Assembly (NCBI GenBank): GCA_963777755.1 | Contig: CAVZSC010000034.1 | Span: 186,001-250,000 of the forward strand | DNA length: 64,000 nt | DNA from: DATFWC01 sp963777755 | GTDB lineage: Bacteria > Pseudomonadota > Alphaproteobacteria > Rhizobiales > Xanthobacteraceae | Direction of reading: 5' to 3' | Part shown: piece after piece, positions 43,601 to 51,247 of the stretch | Layout of the letters: every line of letters begins with the position of its first letter | Numbering within the stretch: position 1 is the stretch's first letter | Translations under genes and position numbers: made by a program | Notes under the pieces: model-generated | The model's input: only the letters and a program-made list of their open reading frames with translations | The model's database searches: none | What the model was told of the DNA's origin: nothing

Positions 43601-43629
43601 AAAGCCCCAGCCTAGCGGCTGGGGCTTTT
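43600..43629. terminator. Bidirectional intrinsic terminator
   Basis: A 13-bp perfect stem (AAAAGCCCCAGCC / GGCTGGGGCTTTT) with a four-base TAGC loop. A-runs and T-runs on the two sides let it work in both directions, between the rightward secreted-protein genes and the leftward ASCH gene. Confidence 0.85.
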
Positions 43630-43639
43630 GCGTCGCATC

Positions 43640-44041
43640 TCAATCGCTCGAAAGCGGCGGCCCGATCAGGTTATCGGGGACGTCGAACAGGTTGAGCTTG
43701 CCGAGGAACGGCACGAACGCAACCTGGCGAGGGTTCTCCAGGATGAGACCATAACGGTATGCCGGATTGCGCCAGCGCGCGAGCGGCGCCGCGAGGGGCT
43801 CGGTCTCGACGGCGTTGACCACGGTGACGATGCCGACGATGCCGCCATAGCGCAGCGCGTCGCGGTCGACCTTGACGCCGAGACGCTGCTCGATCGCCTC
43901 GAGCGGCTCGCGGTCGGGCTTGCGCGCGGCGTGGATCGCAAGCTCGCCGCGATAGAGGTGGATGCGCTTCTGGTTTTCCACGAGCTTCGCGCCGCTGACG
44001 ATCAGCCACGCGTAGGGTTGCCGCACGGATAGAGCTTTCAT
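43640..44041 (-). CDS. ASCH-domain protein
   Basis: A 133-residue ASCH/PUA-like domain. The diagnostic opening KALSVRQPYAWLIVSGAKLV is followed by VENQKR, then YRGELAIHAARKPD. ASCH proteins bind RNA or modified nucleosides, and many occur in phages and mobile islands. The final part (FVPFLGKLNLFDVPDNLIG) is family-typical. Its ATG overlaps the stop of a short upstream frame (ATGA). Confidence 0.85.
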   Translation of the reverse strand: MKALSVRQPYAWLIVSGAKLVENQKRIHLYRGELAIHAARKPDREPLEAIEQRLGVKVDRDALRYGGIVGIVTVVNAVETEPLAAPLARWRNPAYRYGLILENPRQVAFVPFLGKLNLFDVPDNLIGPPLSSD

Positions 44042-44217
44042 GTTGTCAGGCCTCTTTGGTGGATGACGGCGATCGCCGCGGCCTTCGCGGCCGCGGCGGT
44101 CCGGAATTTCTCCTTGATGATGTCGCCGCTCGGGGTGACGACGTAGTAGGGCCGCAGCGCCGTGGGATGTCCGCAGTCGCGGACCCAGGCGCCGTTCGGC
44201 TTCCCGTCAACCGTTGG
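44038..44217 (-). pseudogene. Fragment of a small gene coupled to the ASCH gene (no clear start)
   Basis: About 59 codons that look coding (NGAWVRDCGHPTALRPYYVV, then SGDIIKEKFRTAAAAKAAAI) and stop inside the ASCH start codon. There is an in-frame stop just upstream and no ATG, GTG or TTG in frame, so the 5' end is lost or the sequence has an indel. Function unknown. Confidence 0.45.
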
Positions 44218-44329
44218 TTAAGATTATTCCACACCGAGATGTCCCCTCCGCCGACTTGTTCGTTGACGCACCCAAATTGGAAGTTACGATTGATGGCTTG
44301 CAGGGAAATCGTGAACGGGGGAGGGCAGA

Positions 44330-44701
44330 ATGTTGCGACGAACCGGCAGTCTTACGGCAATCACGATTTTGCTGTTGACAGGATCGATGGGCTTCGCCTG
44401 GTCCGAGCCGGTGAAGGGCGATCTCCCCCAGGCGTTGCAGGTGGGAGGTACTCCCGCTGGTTGCCAACCCATCTATTTTCAGGACGACACGGGTTATGAA
44501 AAATCGCGGTGGCGTTACCATGGCCCCGAGGCTGAGGGATGCGCACGGCTTAAATGTGTGCGGCGAGGTTTTTGCGTCCGGAAGGGAACTGTTAAGGAAT
44601 GGGTAGTTCCTGGGTCGCTCGCATTGGAGCTTTTTTTAGAATACGGCTATGGTTGCGCGGAGATAAGGTGCGTAGGACGTAAAGTGACGCTCCCCCGATG
44701 A
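44330..44701 (+). CDS. Secreted hypothetical protein, 123 residues
   Basis: A signal peptide (LTAITILLLTGSMGFAWSEP) precedes about 95 residues with six cysteines (AGCQPIYF, GCARLKCVRRGFCV, GCAEIRCVG), likely disulfide-bonded. Not recognised. The DNA is AT-richer than core genes. It is one of four small secreted products in the island. Confidence 0.65.
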   Translation: MLRRTGSLTAITILLLTGSMGFAWSEPVKGDLPQALQVGGTPAGCQPIYFQDDTGYEKSRWRYHGPEAEGCARLKCVRRGFCVRKGTVKEWVVPGSLALELFLEYGYGCAEIRCVGRKVTLPR

Positions 44702-44785
44702 CCCCCGTTAGCGACGCTTGGCCGCCGCAGTGCAACATGTCGCGATGGGCCATAAGCGGAAGTCCGTGGCCTATGCAAGTGGGCG

Positions 44786-44905
44786 TCACTCGGGCTTGAC
44801 GCCCGCCTCTTTGAGAAGCGGCCACTATTTCTCAATCTCCGCCCGGTGGAAGGCGCGGAGGGCTTCAGGCGTCTGCTGCTCCCGCGCCCAGATTTCCACA
44901 AGCGG
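44786..44905 (-). pseudogene. Remnant of a TctC-type receptor, C-terminal end with in-frame stop
   Basis: Reads LVEIWAREQQTPEALRAFHR, then AEIEK, a TAG stop, WPLLKEAGVKPE and a final stop. This is the usual end of a tripartite tricarboxylate transporter receptor (EIEKWxPxxKxAGxKPE); the stop replaces the tryptophan or a neighbour. Nothing of the rest of the protein is visible upstream. The remainder of the 44702-45047 gap shows no gene. Confidence 0.6.
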
Positions 44906-45047
44906 TCATGCCCCTTTCGTTGCACAAGCCGCCATGATGGAATTACTCGGCATCGATACCCCGATCGTACCCAGTAATGGGCCGCTCACTCTTGACAAAC
45001 AAAAGCGAGATCAATGCGCTATCGATCTCGAAAGTAGGAAGTTCGGT

Positions 45048-45956
45048 TTAGGAGAAGCGTCCGAAAAATGCCGAGCGGAATTCAGCAGGATCGGCAGCCA
45101 GCGCTACCTTGATCGGGCCGGGGCCCGATGACGACATGACTCCCAGATGATCGACGGCAACATTCATGCTCACGCGTTCTCGCAGCGCGCTCGATGCCGC
45201 GGCTAGCGGATCCCATGCGAAGTACTGTCCTGCTTCAATACTTTGTTTGTTGTCCTTGAGGATTCCACCTAGCACCGCTTTGGCAAGCACGGTTCGGGGA
45301 CCGTCGCATGAAATCGTCTCGAAATCACTGATGAACTGGCAGTCGATCGGAACCATGCTGCAGGCATTCAGCGGGACCACAAGGATATCCGGTACCTTTG
45401 CGAAAATCTGACCTGCTGCAGCGGGATCAATATAGACGTTGAACTCGGAATGCGGAGCCGACGGGTCGGCGTCTCCCATGTTTCCCACTGCCGGTTGGCC
45501 GTTCACGCCGAAAGCGCCGCCCATCATCCTGATCTGCAGCGGGCCATGGTGCTGCTGCGAGCCTAACGCCGCCGCGATGTTGGTGAACGGGCCGAGCGCC
45601 AATATCCGCGGCGGTGTATTTCCTGAGATTTGCTCCGCAAGGTAGGGGAAGGCACCGCTGGATGCAGCGGCCTGCGGTACCGGCCACCCCAGGTGAGCGA
45701 CCATGTTGGCCCATCCCTCCGGAACATGATGACCTCCGGGCCCGGGGCTCGTCGAGCCAAGATATACGGGTATGCCTTCATTGCCGGTCTGTTCGAGCAT
45801 GTAACGCAGCACGTTACCGGCAAGGAGCAAGTCCGTGGTCAGACCGTGGACGGCCGTGATCGCCTGGATACTGATGGTGGGATCGCCTAACAAATAAAGA
45901 AGCGCCAGGAGATCGTCATAACCGGCATCCGTGTCAATGATGAGCGGCGCTGACAT
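45048..45956 (-). CDS. Nucleoside hydrolase (IunH family)
   Basis: A 302-residue inosine-uridine preferring nucleoside hydrolase family enzyme that cleaves the N-glycosidic bond of ribonucleosides. The calcium-binding motif DTDAGYDDLLALLYLL is at residues 8-23, with a partner LALGPFTNIAAAL and IRMMGGAFGVNGQ in the core, and EFNVYIDPAAA later. The ATG at 45956 has GGAGG upstream; longer frames add unrelated sequence. It is the last gene before the intact tRNA-Leu. Confidence 0.88.
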   Translation of the reverse strand: MSAPLIIDTDAGYDDLLALLYLLGDPTISIQAITAVHGLTTDLLLAGNVLRYMLEQTGNEGIPVYLGSTSPGPGGHHVPEGWANMVAHLGWPVPQAAASSGAFPYLAEQISGNTPPRILALGPFTNIAAALGSQQHHGPLQIRMMGGAFGVNGQPAVGNMGDADPSAPHSEFNVYIDPAAAGQIFAKVPDILVVPLNACSMVPIDCQFISDFETISCDGPRTVLAKAVLGGILKDNKQSIEAGQYFAWDPLAAASSALRERVSMNVAVDHLGVMSSSGPGPIKVALAADPAEFRSAFFGRFS

Positions 45957-46356
45957 AAAGGCCTCCTCGGCAGACATCCCTGAGCAAGCGTAGCCCGGAT
46001 GGAGCGCAGCGCAATCGGGGTCTTCGTCTCCGCTGCCTCTTGAGCTTCTCAAGCAGAGCCTCGTTGGCGAAGACAATCTTCGGCCTGATCTCGGTGATAA
46101 GCTTACGAGGCGGGGCGCGTACCCGAACGCAGCGGTGGCGGCCGAGCGATTACGGAGACAGTGCACTCAATTTCCTGCCGGGCTCCGTTTTCGCGCGCAT
46201 GTGTAAGACCTGTGGCGCCGTCGAGGCTTAAGAAGCCTCGATAGTACCGGCACGCCATGTTGTCCGTCATGACGAAAGTCAGACCTGTCTACCACCTTGC
46301 CGCTATGAAAGGCTCGCGTGCGGTCTAGCGCGCTGATCTTGCTAGGCAAAATCAAA
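45957..46356. other. Gap between nucleoside hydrolase and tRNA-Leu
   Basis: About 400 bp with no credible gene. It contains the REP-like sequence at 45990-46020. The rest shows no terminator, RNA gene or mobile-element end that I recognise. Confidence 0.4.
45990..46020. repeat. REP-like intergenic sequence
   Basis: GTAGCCCGGATGGAGCGCAG followed by CGCAATCGGGG has the imperfect CCCGGAT/ATCGGGG symmetry of a REP sequence that I recall from many Proteobacterial genomes. Only one copy is in this window, so the repeat status rests on memory. Confidence 0.5.
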
Positions 46357-46443
46357 TGGTGCCCCCGGCCGGACTCGAACCAGCACGATCTTGCGGCCAC
46401 CTGATTTTGAGCCAGGCGCGTCTACCAATTCCGCCACAGGGGC
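46357..46443 (-). tRNA. tRNA-Leu (anticodon CAA)
   Basis: An 87-nt gene with encoded CCA. The acceptor stem is GCCCCTG with CGGGGGC (one U-G wobble), the anticodon loop is CTCAAAA (CAA, reading UUG codons), a long variable arm is present as in class II tRNAs, and the T loop is TTCGAGT. All arms fold. It is the intact member of three tRNA-Leu pieces and marks the right edge of the island. Confidence 0.93.
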
Positions 46444-47163
46444 ACGGAGGCCGCATGTCGATTGCCGCGTTGGGGAACTCCGCCGGTCGCTTGAGGGCCG
46501 TGCACTGTCACGGCGTGGTTGGCGGGACATCGGTAGGGCGATTTTCGCTGCTCAGTGCCGCCTCTTCCCTGCTTTTCTGATTTTCGGACATTTTGTTCTT
46601 GATTTGTTCTTAAATTGTAGGAATACTCGCCGCCATCCCGGCTCACCGAGGGCGTACTCCGGAGAGACCAGAGGCGGAGCAGGGAGCGGCTGCACGATCC
46701 CGAAGCACCTTGTGGTTCGAGTTCGGGCGGCCGCGGTGGAGCGCCGCGAGGGCGCGCGCCCCTACGTCACTGGGGCGCGGGGACACCCTCGCAAGGTGTT
46801 CCGGCGTGTCCCTTCCCGCCTCGCAAACGGGGAGGGGACAAACACGCCACGGGTGCGGCGTTCCGCACCAGCGCCCTCGCGGCGCTCCGCTCCCTCACGG
46901 GAGCAAAGGTGATTGACGCAAAGCCCGGCTCGAACCGGTCGCGCGGCGAAGCCGCCAGCGACCGCCGGGACGGGCGGAGCGTTGGCTGTCCGCCTTCCCC
47001 CCGGATCAAGTCCGGGGGTTCGGCGGGCAACCAATCCGTCGAAGCCCGTCTTCGGGCGAAGTCGGATGGCTGTTTGACATCGTGAATAGGACCAGCAACG
47101 CCCCGCATCGGCGTGCGGCGACGACCGCGGCGTATCTTGGCTCAGGCCGATGATCGCCGCGCG
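46444..47163. other. Large gap with no gene
   Basis: About 720 bp between tRNA-Leu and the RidA gene. It holds short palindromes (such as CCCCGGATCAAGTCCGGGG near 47000) and GC-rich stretches with inverted segments around 46780-46840, of the kind that litters rhizobial intergenic DNA. I see no open frame with gene-like composition. Confidence 0.5.
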
Positions 47164-47514
47164 TCACCGCGCCGCCACCACCATGATCTCGACCTTGTAG
47201 CCGGGCGCCGCGAGCTTCGCCTCCACGGTTGCGCGCGCGGGCGTGTTGCCGGGCGAGACCCAGCCGTCCCACACCGCATTCATTTCGTTGAAGGTCGCCA
47301 TGTCGGTGATCCAGATATTGGCCGAGAGCAGCTTCGATTTGTCGGTGCCCGCCGTGGCGAGATGGCCGTCGATCGTGGAAAGGATCTCCTTGGTCTGCTC
47401 GGTCACGGACTTGCCCTGGTTCTGCCGCGCGACGACGCCCGCGAGATAGACCGTGTTGCCGTGGATGACGACCTGGCTCATGCGCGGCCCGGTTTCGTGA
47501 CGTTCGATGCTCAT
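47164..47514 (-). CDS. RidA family protein
   Basis: A 116-residue member of the YjgF/YER057c/UK114 family, trimeric enamine/imine deaminases that detoxify 2-aminoacrylate. Family features are VVIHGNTVYLAGVVA, the helix VTEQTKEILSTIDGHLATAG, and ARATVEAKLAAPGYKVEIMV, where the arginine that binds the carboxylate is in place. It lies downstream of an acyl-CoA ligase on the same strand, separated by a TctC remnant. Confidence 0.92.
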   Translation of the reverse strand: MSIERHETGPRMSQVVIHGNTVYLAGVVARQNQGKSVTEQTKEILSTIDGHLATAGTDKSKLLSANIWITDMATFNEMNAVWDGWVSPGNTPARATVEAKLAAPGYKVEIMVVAAR

Positions 47515-47626
47515 TGCTCTTCTCCCTTTGCGGCTGGAACTGCTCCGGCTTGATATTCCTGGTTTGAATGATCCGTGTCCACTTGCCGATCCCGTTGTCG
47601 ATGCGCGTGCGGAACTCGGCTGCCGA
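47515..47626 (-). pseudogene. Remnant of a TctC-type receptor, C-terminal end
   Basis: The gap between the acyl-CoA ligase and RidA reads, in one minus frame, SAAEFRTRIDNGIGKWTRII then QTRNIKPEQF, the usual end of a TctC receptor (EFxxxIxxxIxKWxxVIxxxxIKPE). There is no upstream domain and no stop at the right place. It is a decayed relic, distinct from the intact TctC gene at 49420. Confidence 0.5.
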
Positions 47627-47631
47627 GCACT

Positions 47632-49251
47632 CTACGCCTTCTCGCGCAGCAGGCGGCGGATCACCTTGCCGGTGGTCGTCATCGGCATCGCGTCGATGAA
47701 GGCGACCTCGCGCGGGTACTCGTGCGCCGACAGGCGCGTGCGCACGAACGCCTGGATGTCGGCGGCGAGCGCGTCCGAGGGCGCGTGGCCGGCCTTGAGC
47801 ACGATGAAGGCCTTGACCAGCTCGGTGCGCACCGGGTCGGGCTTGCCGATCACGGCGGCGAGCGCGACCGCCGGATGGCCGATCAGGCAGTCCTCGATCT
47901 CGCCCGGCCCGATGCGATAGCCCGACGAGGTGATCACGTCGTCGTCGCGGCCGACGAAGTGAAAATAGCCGTCCTCGTCGGTGCGGCCCTGGTCGCCGGT
48001 CGTCATCCAGTCGCCGATGAATTTTTCCCGCGTCGCGTCGGGGCGGTCCCAGTATTCGAGGAACATCACCGGGTCGGGCCGCCGCACGGCGATCTGGCCG
48101 AGCTCGCCGGGCTCGGCGCGCGAGCCGTCCGGGCGGATCACCGCGACGTCATGGCCCGGCACGGCCTTGCCGATCGCGCCGGGCCGCGACACGCCGATCA
48201 TCGCGCAGGCGCCGACCACCAGGTTGCATTCGGTCTGGCCGTAGAACTCGTTGATCGCAAGACCGAGCGCCGACTTGCCCCATTCGAGCGTCTCGGCGCC
48301 GAGCGCTTCGCCGCCCGAGCCGACGGTGCGCAGCGCAACGCGAAACCGCCCTTGCGGGCTTACCGCCGAGCGCAGCATGCGCAGCGCGGTCGGCGGGATG
48401 AAGGCGTTGCGCACCTCCATCTCGGCGATCAGCCGGAACGCCTCCTCGGGATCGAATTTCTCGAACCGGCGCGCCACCACCGGCACGCCGAACATCAGGC
48501 TCGGCAGCAGGCAGTCGAGCAGGCCGCCCGCCCACGCCCAGTCGGCCGGCGTCCAGAACCGGTCGCCCGGCTGCGGAAAGAAATCGTGCGGCAGCTGGAT
48601 GCCCGGAATGTGCCCGAGCAGGACCCGATGCGCATGCAGGGCGCCCTTGGGCGGGCCGGTCGTGCCCGACGTGTAGATCATCATCGCCGGGTCGTCGGCG
48701 GCCGTGTCCTCGGCGGTGAAATCGGCAGCCGCGCGCGCAAGCGCGTCGGCGAAGTCGAGCGCGCCGTCGCTCGCCACGTCGCTCGACAGGATCAGCGCCA
48801 GCGAAAGGTCGGCGCGGATCTCGGCGATCTTCGCAAGGCCCTGCGCGTTGGTGATGAGCGCCCGGGCGCCGGAGTTGGTGAGCCGGTAGCGGATCGCCTC
48901 GATGCCGAACAGGGTCGCGAGCGGCAGCGCGACGGCGCCGAGCTTGTAGATCGCGATGTGGATCGCCGCCACTTCGGGCATCTGCGGCAGCAGGATGGCG
49001 ACCCGGTCGCCGCGCCGGACGCCGTGGTGGCGCAGCACGTTGGCGAGCCGGTTGGAGGTCTCCTTCAGCCAGCCGTAGGAAAGCTCCTCCGGCGCGCCGT
49101 CGCGGCGCGCGTTGATGATCGCCACGCGGCGCGGCTCGCGCGCGGCCCAGGCGTCGCACACCGCGACGCCGATATTGTAGCGCGCCGGGATGTCCCAGCG
49201 GAACGTGCGGTAGAGCTCATCGTAATCGCGGCTGTCCGGCAGCAGGCTCAC
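47632..49251 (-). CDS. AMP-dependent acyl-CoA synthetase (medium-chain/ACSM-like)
   Basis: A 539-residue adenylate-forming ligase. The P-loop-like motif YTSGTTGPPKGAL, the A5 motif YGQTE (INEFYGQTECN), the TGDQG motif, the hinge FVGRDDDVITSSGYRIGP and the C-terminal lysine in TTTGKVIRRLLRE are all present. ACSM-type ligases activate medium-chain or aryl acids. It probably forms part of a catabolic unit with the upstream TctC receptor, which would import a carboxylate; this is context inference. One copy of the 166-bp repeat lies between the two genes. Confidence 0.92.
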   Translation of the reverse strand: MSLLPDSRDYDELYRTFRWDIPARYNIGVAVCDAWAAREPRRVAIINARRDGAPEELSYGWLKETSNRLANVLRHHGVRRGDRVAILLPQMPEVAAIHIAIYKLGAVALPLATLFGIEAIRYRLTNSGARALITNAQGLAKIAEIRADLSLALILSSDVASDGALDFADALARAAADFTAEDTAADDPAMMIYTSGTTGPPKGALHAHRVLLGHIPGIQLPHDFFPQPGDRFWTPADWAWAGGLLDCLLPSLMFGVPVVARRFEKFDPEEAFRLIAEMEVRNAFIPPTALRMLRSAVSPQGRFRVALRTVGSGGEALGAETLEWGKSALGLAINEFYGQTECNLVVGACAMIGVSRPGAIGKAVPGHDVAVIRPDGSRAEPGELGQIAVRRPDPVMFLEYWDRPDATREKFIGDWMTTGDQGRTDEDGYFHFVGRDDDVITSSGYRIGPGEIEDCLIGHPAVALAAVIGKPDPVRTELVKAFIVLKAGHAPSDALAADIQAFVRTRLSAHEYPREVAFIDAMPMTTTGKVIRRLLREKA

Positions 49252-49257
49252 GGTCGA

Positions 49258-49423
49258 CTAGTGCTCCGATTCCGAATTTCGCATCACTTTGCGGCATCCT
49301 CTGAGCGAAATTCGGAATCAAAGGAGCACTAGCAATATCAATGCTTGCTAGTGCGGCTTTGGATTTGAATTTCCTACAAGAGATTGCCGCGAGCTAATAG
49401 GAAATTCAAATCCGCCGCACTAG
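49258..49423 (+). repeat. CTAG-bounded double-hairpin repeat, copy 2
   Basis: A 166-bp near-identical copy of 17553-17719, same orientation, with two inverted repeats each bounded by CTAGTG and CACTAG. The differences are a few substitutions and one base of length. It overlaps the last bases of the TctC stop region, so it may also serve as a transcription terminator or mRNA-stabilising hairpin between the two genes. Confidence 0.9.
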
Positions 49424-50410
49424 TCCGGGAGCTCGATCTTCACTTCGTCGGTGATCTTGCGCCACAGCGCGAACTCGCTCTGCACGAAGGCCTTGGCCTC
49501 TGCGGGCGAGGCGGTCGGCACCGCGCGCAGCGACTGCGCCTTGAACTTCTCCAGCACGGCCGGCGTGGCGACGGCCTCGACCGCGGCCTTGTGGATCGTG
49601 TCGATCGCGCTCTGCGGCGTGCCGCTCGGCGCGAAGATCGCGAGCCACTGCACGGTGCCGATGCCGGGGTAGCCGAGCTCGGCGAGCGTGGGCACGTCCG
49701 GATAGTCGGGCATGCGCTGCTCGGTGACGACGGCGAGCGGCCGCAGCTGTCCCGCCCGCACCATCGAGGCGGGCGTCGCCATGTTGAGGAAGGCGACCTG
49801 AGCGTCGCCGCTCACCAGGTCGTTGAGCATGCCCGACGCGCCGGCCTTGTTGGGCAGGTGCACGAGGTCGAGCCCGGCGCGGCGGGCGAGGATCTCCATG
49901 TCGTATTGCGGGAAGCTGCCGACGCCGACGCTGGAGAACCGCACCTTGCCGGCATTCTTTTTGGCGTAGGCGATGAACTCGGCGAAGCTGGTCGGCGGGA
50001 AATCCTTCTTGGTGGCGATCAGGAAGCTGGGCAGGTCGGCGACGCGCGCCACCGGCGTGACGTCCTTGTCGACGTCGATCCGCATCTTCTTCGGATAGAG
50101 GATCGGCGTGATCACGTTGGCGTTGTTGTTGCCGAACATCAGCGTGTAGCCGTCGGGCTTCTGGCGCGCCATCTCCTCGAGCCCGAGGATGCCGAAGGCG
50201 CCCGGCTTGTTCTCGATGACGAAGGGCTGGCCGAGCGCTTGGCGCATCTGGTCGGTGACGATGCGGGCCACGATGTCGACCGCGCCGCCCGGCGCATAGG
50301 GCACGATCACCTTCACGGGTCGCGCCGGATATTTCTCCTGTGCCTGGGCAGCTCCGGCGAGCAGACAGAGCAACGATACGACGATCGACAGGAACTCGCG
50401 GCATGCACAT
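49420..50410 (-). CDS. Tripartite tricarboxylate transporter receptor (TctC/Bug family), probable start-site frameshift
   Basis: A periplasmic carboxylate-binding protein of the Bug family, about 330 residues. After a signal peptide (FLSIVVSLLCLLAGAAQAQ) come KYPARPVKVIVPYAPGGAVD, ENKPGAFGILGLEEMARQKPDG in sequence, LPNKAGASGMLNDLVSGD and PTLAELGYPG. The in-frame region upstream runs into an intergenic repeat up to 50511 without a sensible start. The only good start (GGGGAG then ATG at 50410) is out of frame by one base; adding one base to CCGCGAG gives a smooth MPREFLSIVV. No TctA/TctB genes are adjacent, as is usual for orphan Bug proteins. Confidence 0.87.
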
Positions 50411-50446
50411 CTCCCCTGCGCCGATCGGGCATCGGCGGCGTTCGCC

Positions 50447-50577
50447 GGGATGATAATCGTCATGGCCGGGCTTGTCCCGGCCATCCCGATAGAAATGGCA
50501 TGGTCGTGCAATCGGAATCGAGATCGCCGGGACGACCCTCGCCGCCTGAAGCGGCTCGCCCGGCGATGACGAGCCTC
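50447..50577. repeat. Intergenic palindromic repeat cluster
   Basis: Two hairpins: ATGGCCGGG with CCCGGCCAT around 50463-50486, and a longer GATCGCCGGG...CCCGGCGATGAC structure around 50520-50575. The sequence CGTCATGGCCGGGCTTGTCC is, from memory, a very common intergenic palindrome in Bradyrhizobium and relatives. Confidence 0.6.
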
Positions 50578-50584
50578 GGCGCTA

Positions 50585-51130
50585 CTACACGCGCTTGTCG
50601 TCGGGGGCGGCGAGGATCAGCGCCCAGAACACCCGGTACTTGGTGCCGGGCGCGTAGACCGCCGCAATGCCCATGTGGGTCGCGCCCTTGAGCAGCATGT
50701 TGGCGCGGTGATGGGGCGAATCGCGCCAGCCCGAGAAGGCCTCGGCCATGGTGTGATAGCCAGCCGAGATGTTCTCCGCCGCGACCTTGGCGTCGAATCC
50801 CGAGCGCGTGATGCGGGTCTTGAACGGCCCGGCAGCGTCGTGGTCCATCTTGTTGCGCGCCGCCATGGCCTGCGCCTGGTCCTGCGCCAGCCGCATCAGC
50901 TGCGGATCGATGGCGAGCGTGGCGAGGCCGTTGTTCGCCCGGTAATTGGAGATCATCGCCGCCGCACCTTGCGCATCGAGCACGGCGCCGGCCTGGGCCA
51001 GATTATTGTAGAAAGTCGGCTGGCTGAGCGTCGGGTCGCGGTCGCCCGCGCAGGACGCGAGCGCCAGCGCCGCAACCGCAAACATTGCAGCGCGCGCCAG
51101 AACGGCGAGCTCGAATCGGCGGTGGCTCAT
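50585..51130 (-). CDS. CAP/SCP-domain lipoprotein
   Basis: A 181-residue exported protein. The signal ends in a lipobox-like LALASCAG, so it is probably lipid-anchored. The CAP (SCP/PR1) domain follows: ISNYRANNGLATLAIDPQLM, AQAMAARNKMDHD, AAENISAGYHTMAEAFSGWR and SPHHRANMLLKGATHMGIA. Bacterial CAP proteins have unknown function, often in envelope stress or sporulation. The ATG at 51130 is chosen because the frame upstream of it lacks signal character. Confidence 0.88.
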   Translation of the reverse strand: MSHRRFELAVLARAAMFAVAALALASCAGDRDPTLSQPTFYNNLAQAGAVLDAQGAAAMISNYRANNGLATLAIDPQLMRLAQDQAQAMAARNKMDHDAAGPFKTRITRSGFDAKVAAENISAGYHTMAEAFSGWRDSPHHRANMLLKGATHMGIAAVYAPGTKYRVFWALILAAPDDKRV

Positions 51131-51189
51131 GGAGGTCTTCCCCGCCCGAGCTTGGCCACGAAACAATGACCAAATGGTGAAAAATCGCG

Positions 51190-51236
51190 CATGTCCCGGA
51201 AAAGTGGGAACCGGTTTTCCGACAAGGACATGCGCA
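51190..51236. repeat. Palindromic intergenic repeat (ATGTCC...GGACAT)
   Basis: ATGTCCCGGAAAAGTGGG and CCGGTTTTCCGACAAGGACAT form nested inverted segments (GGAAAA with TTTTCC; ATGTCC with GGACAT). I recall this element as frequent in Rhizobiales intergenic regions. Only one copy is in this window. Confidence 0.6.
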
Positions 51237-51247
51237 AAATCATAGGG

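Noticed and set aside
43640..44032. Plus-strand 134-codon frame over the ASCH gene
   Set aside because: Shadow frame; the minus strand carries the diagnostic ASCH opening.
46444..47163. CRISPR array or RNA gene in the gap after tRNA-Leu
   Set aside because: There are palindromic and GC-rich stretches, but no regularly spaced direct repeats and no tRNA, rRNA or recognisable riboswitch fold.
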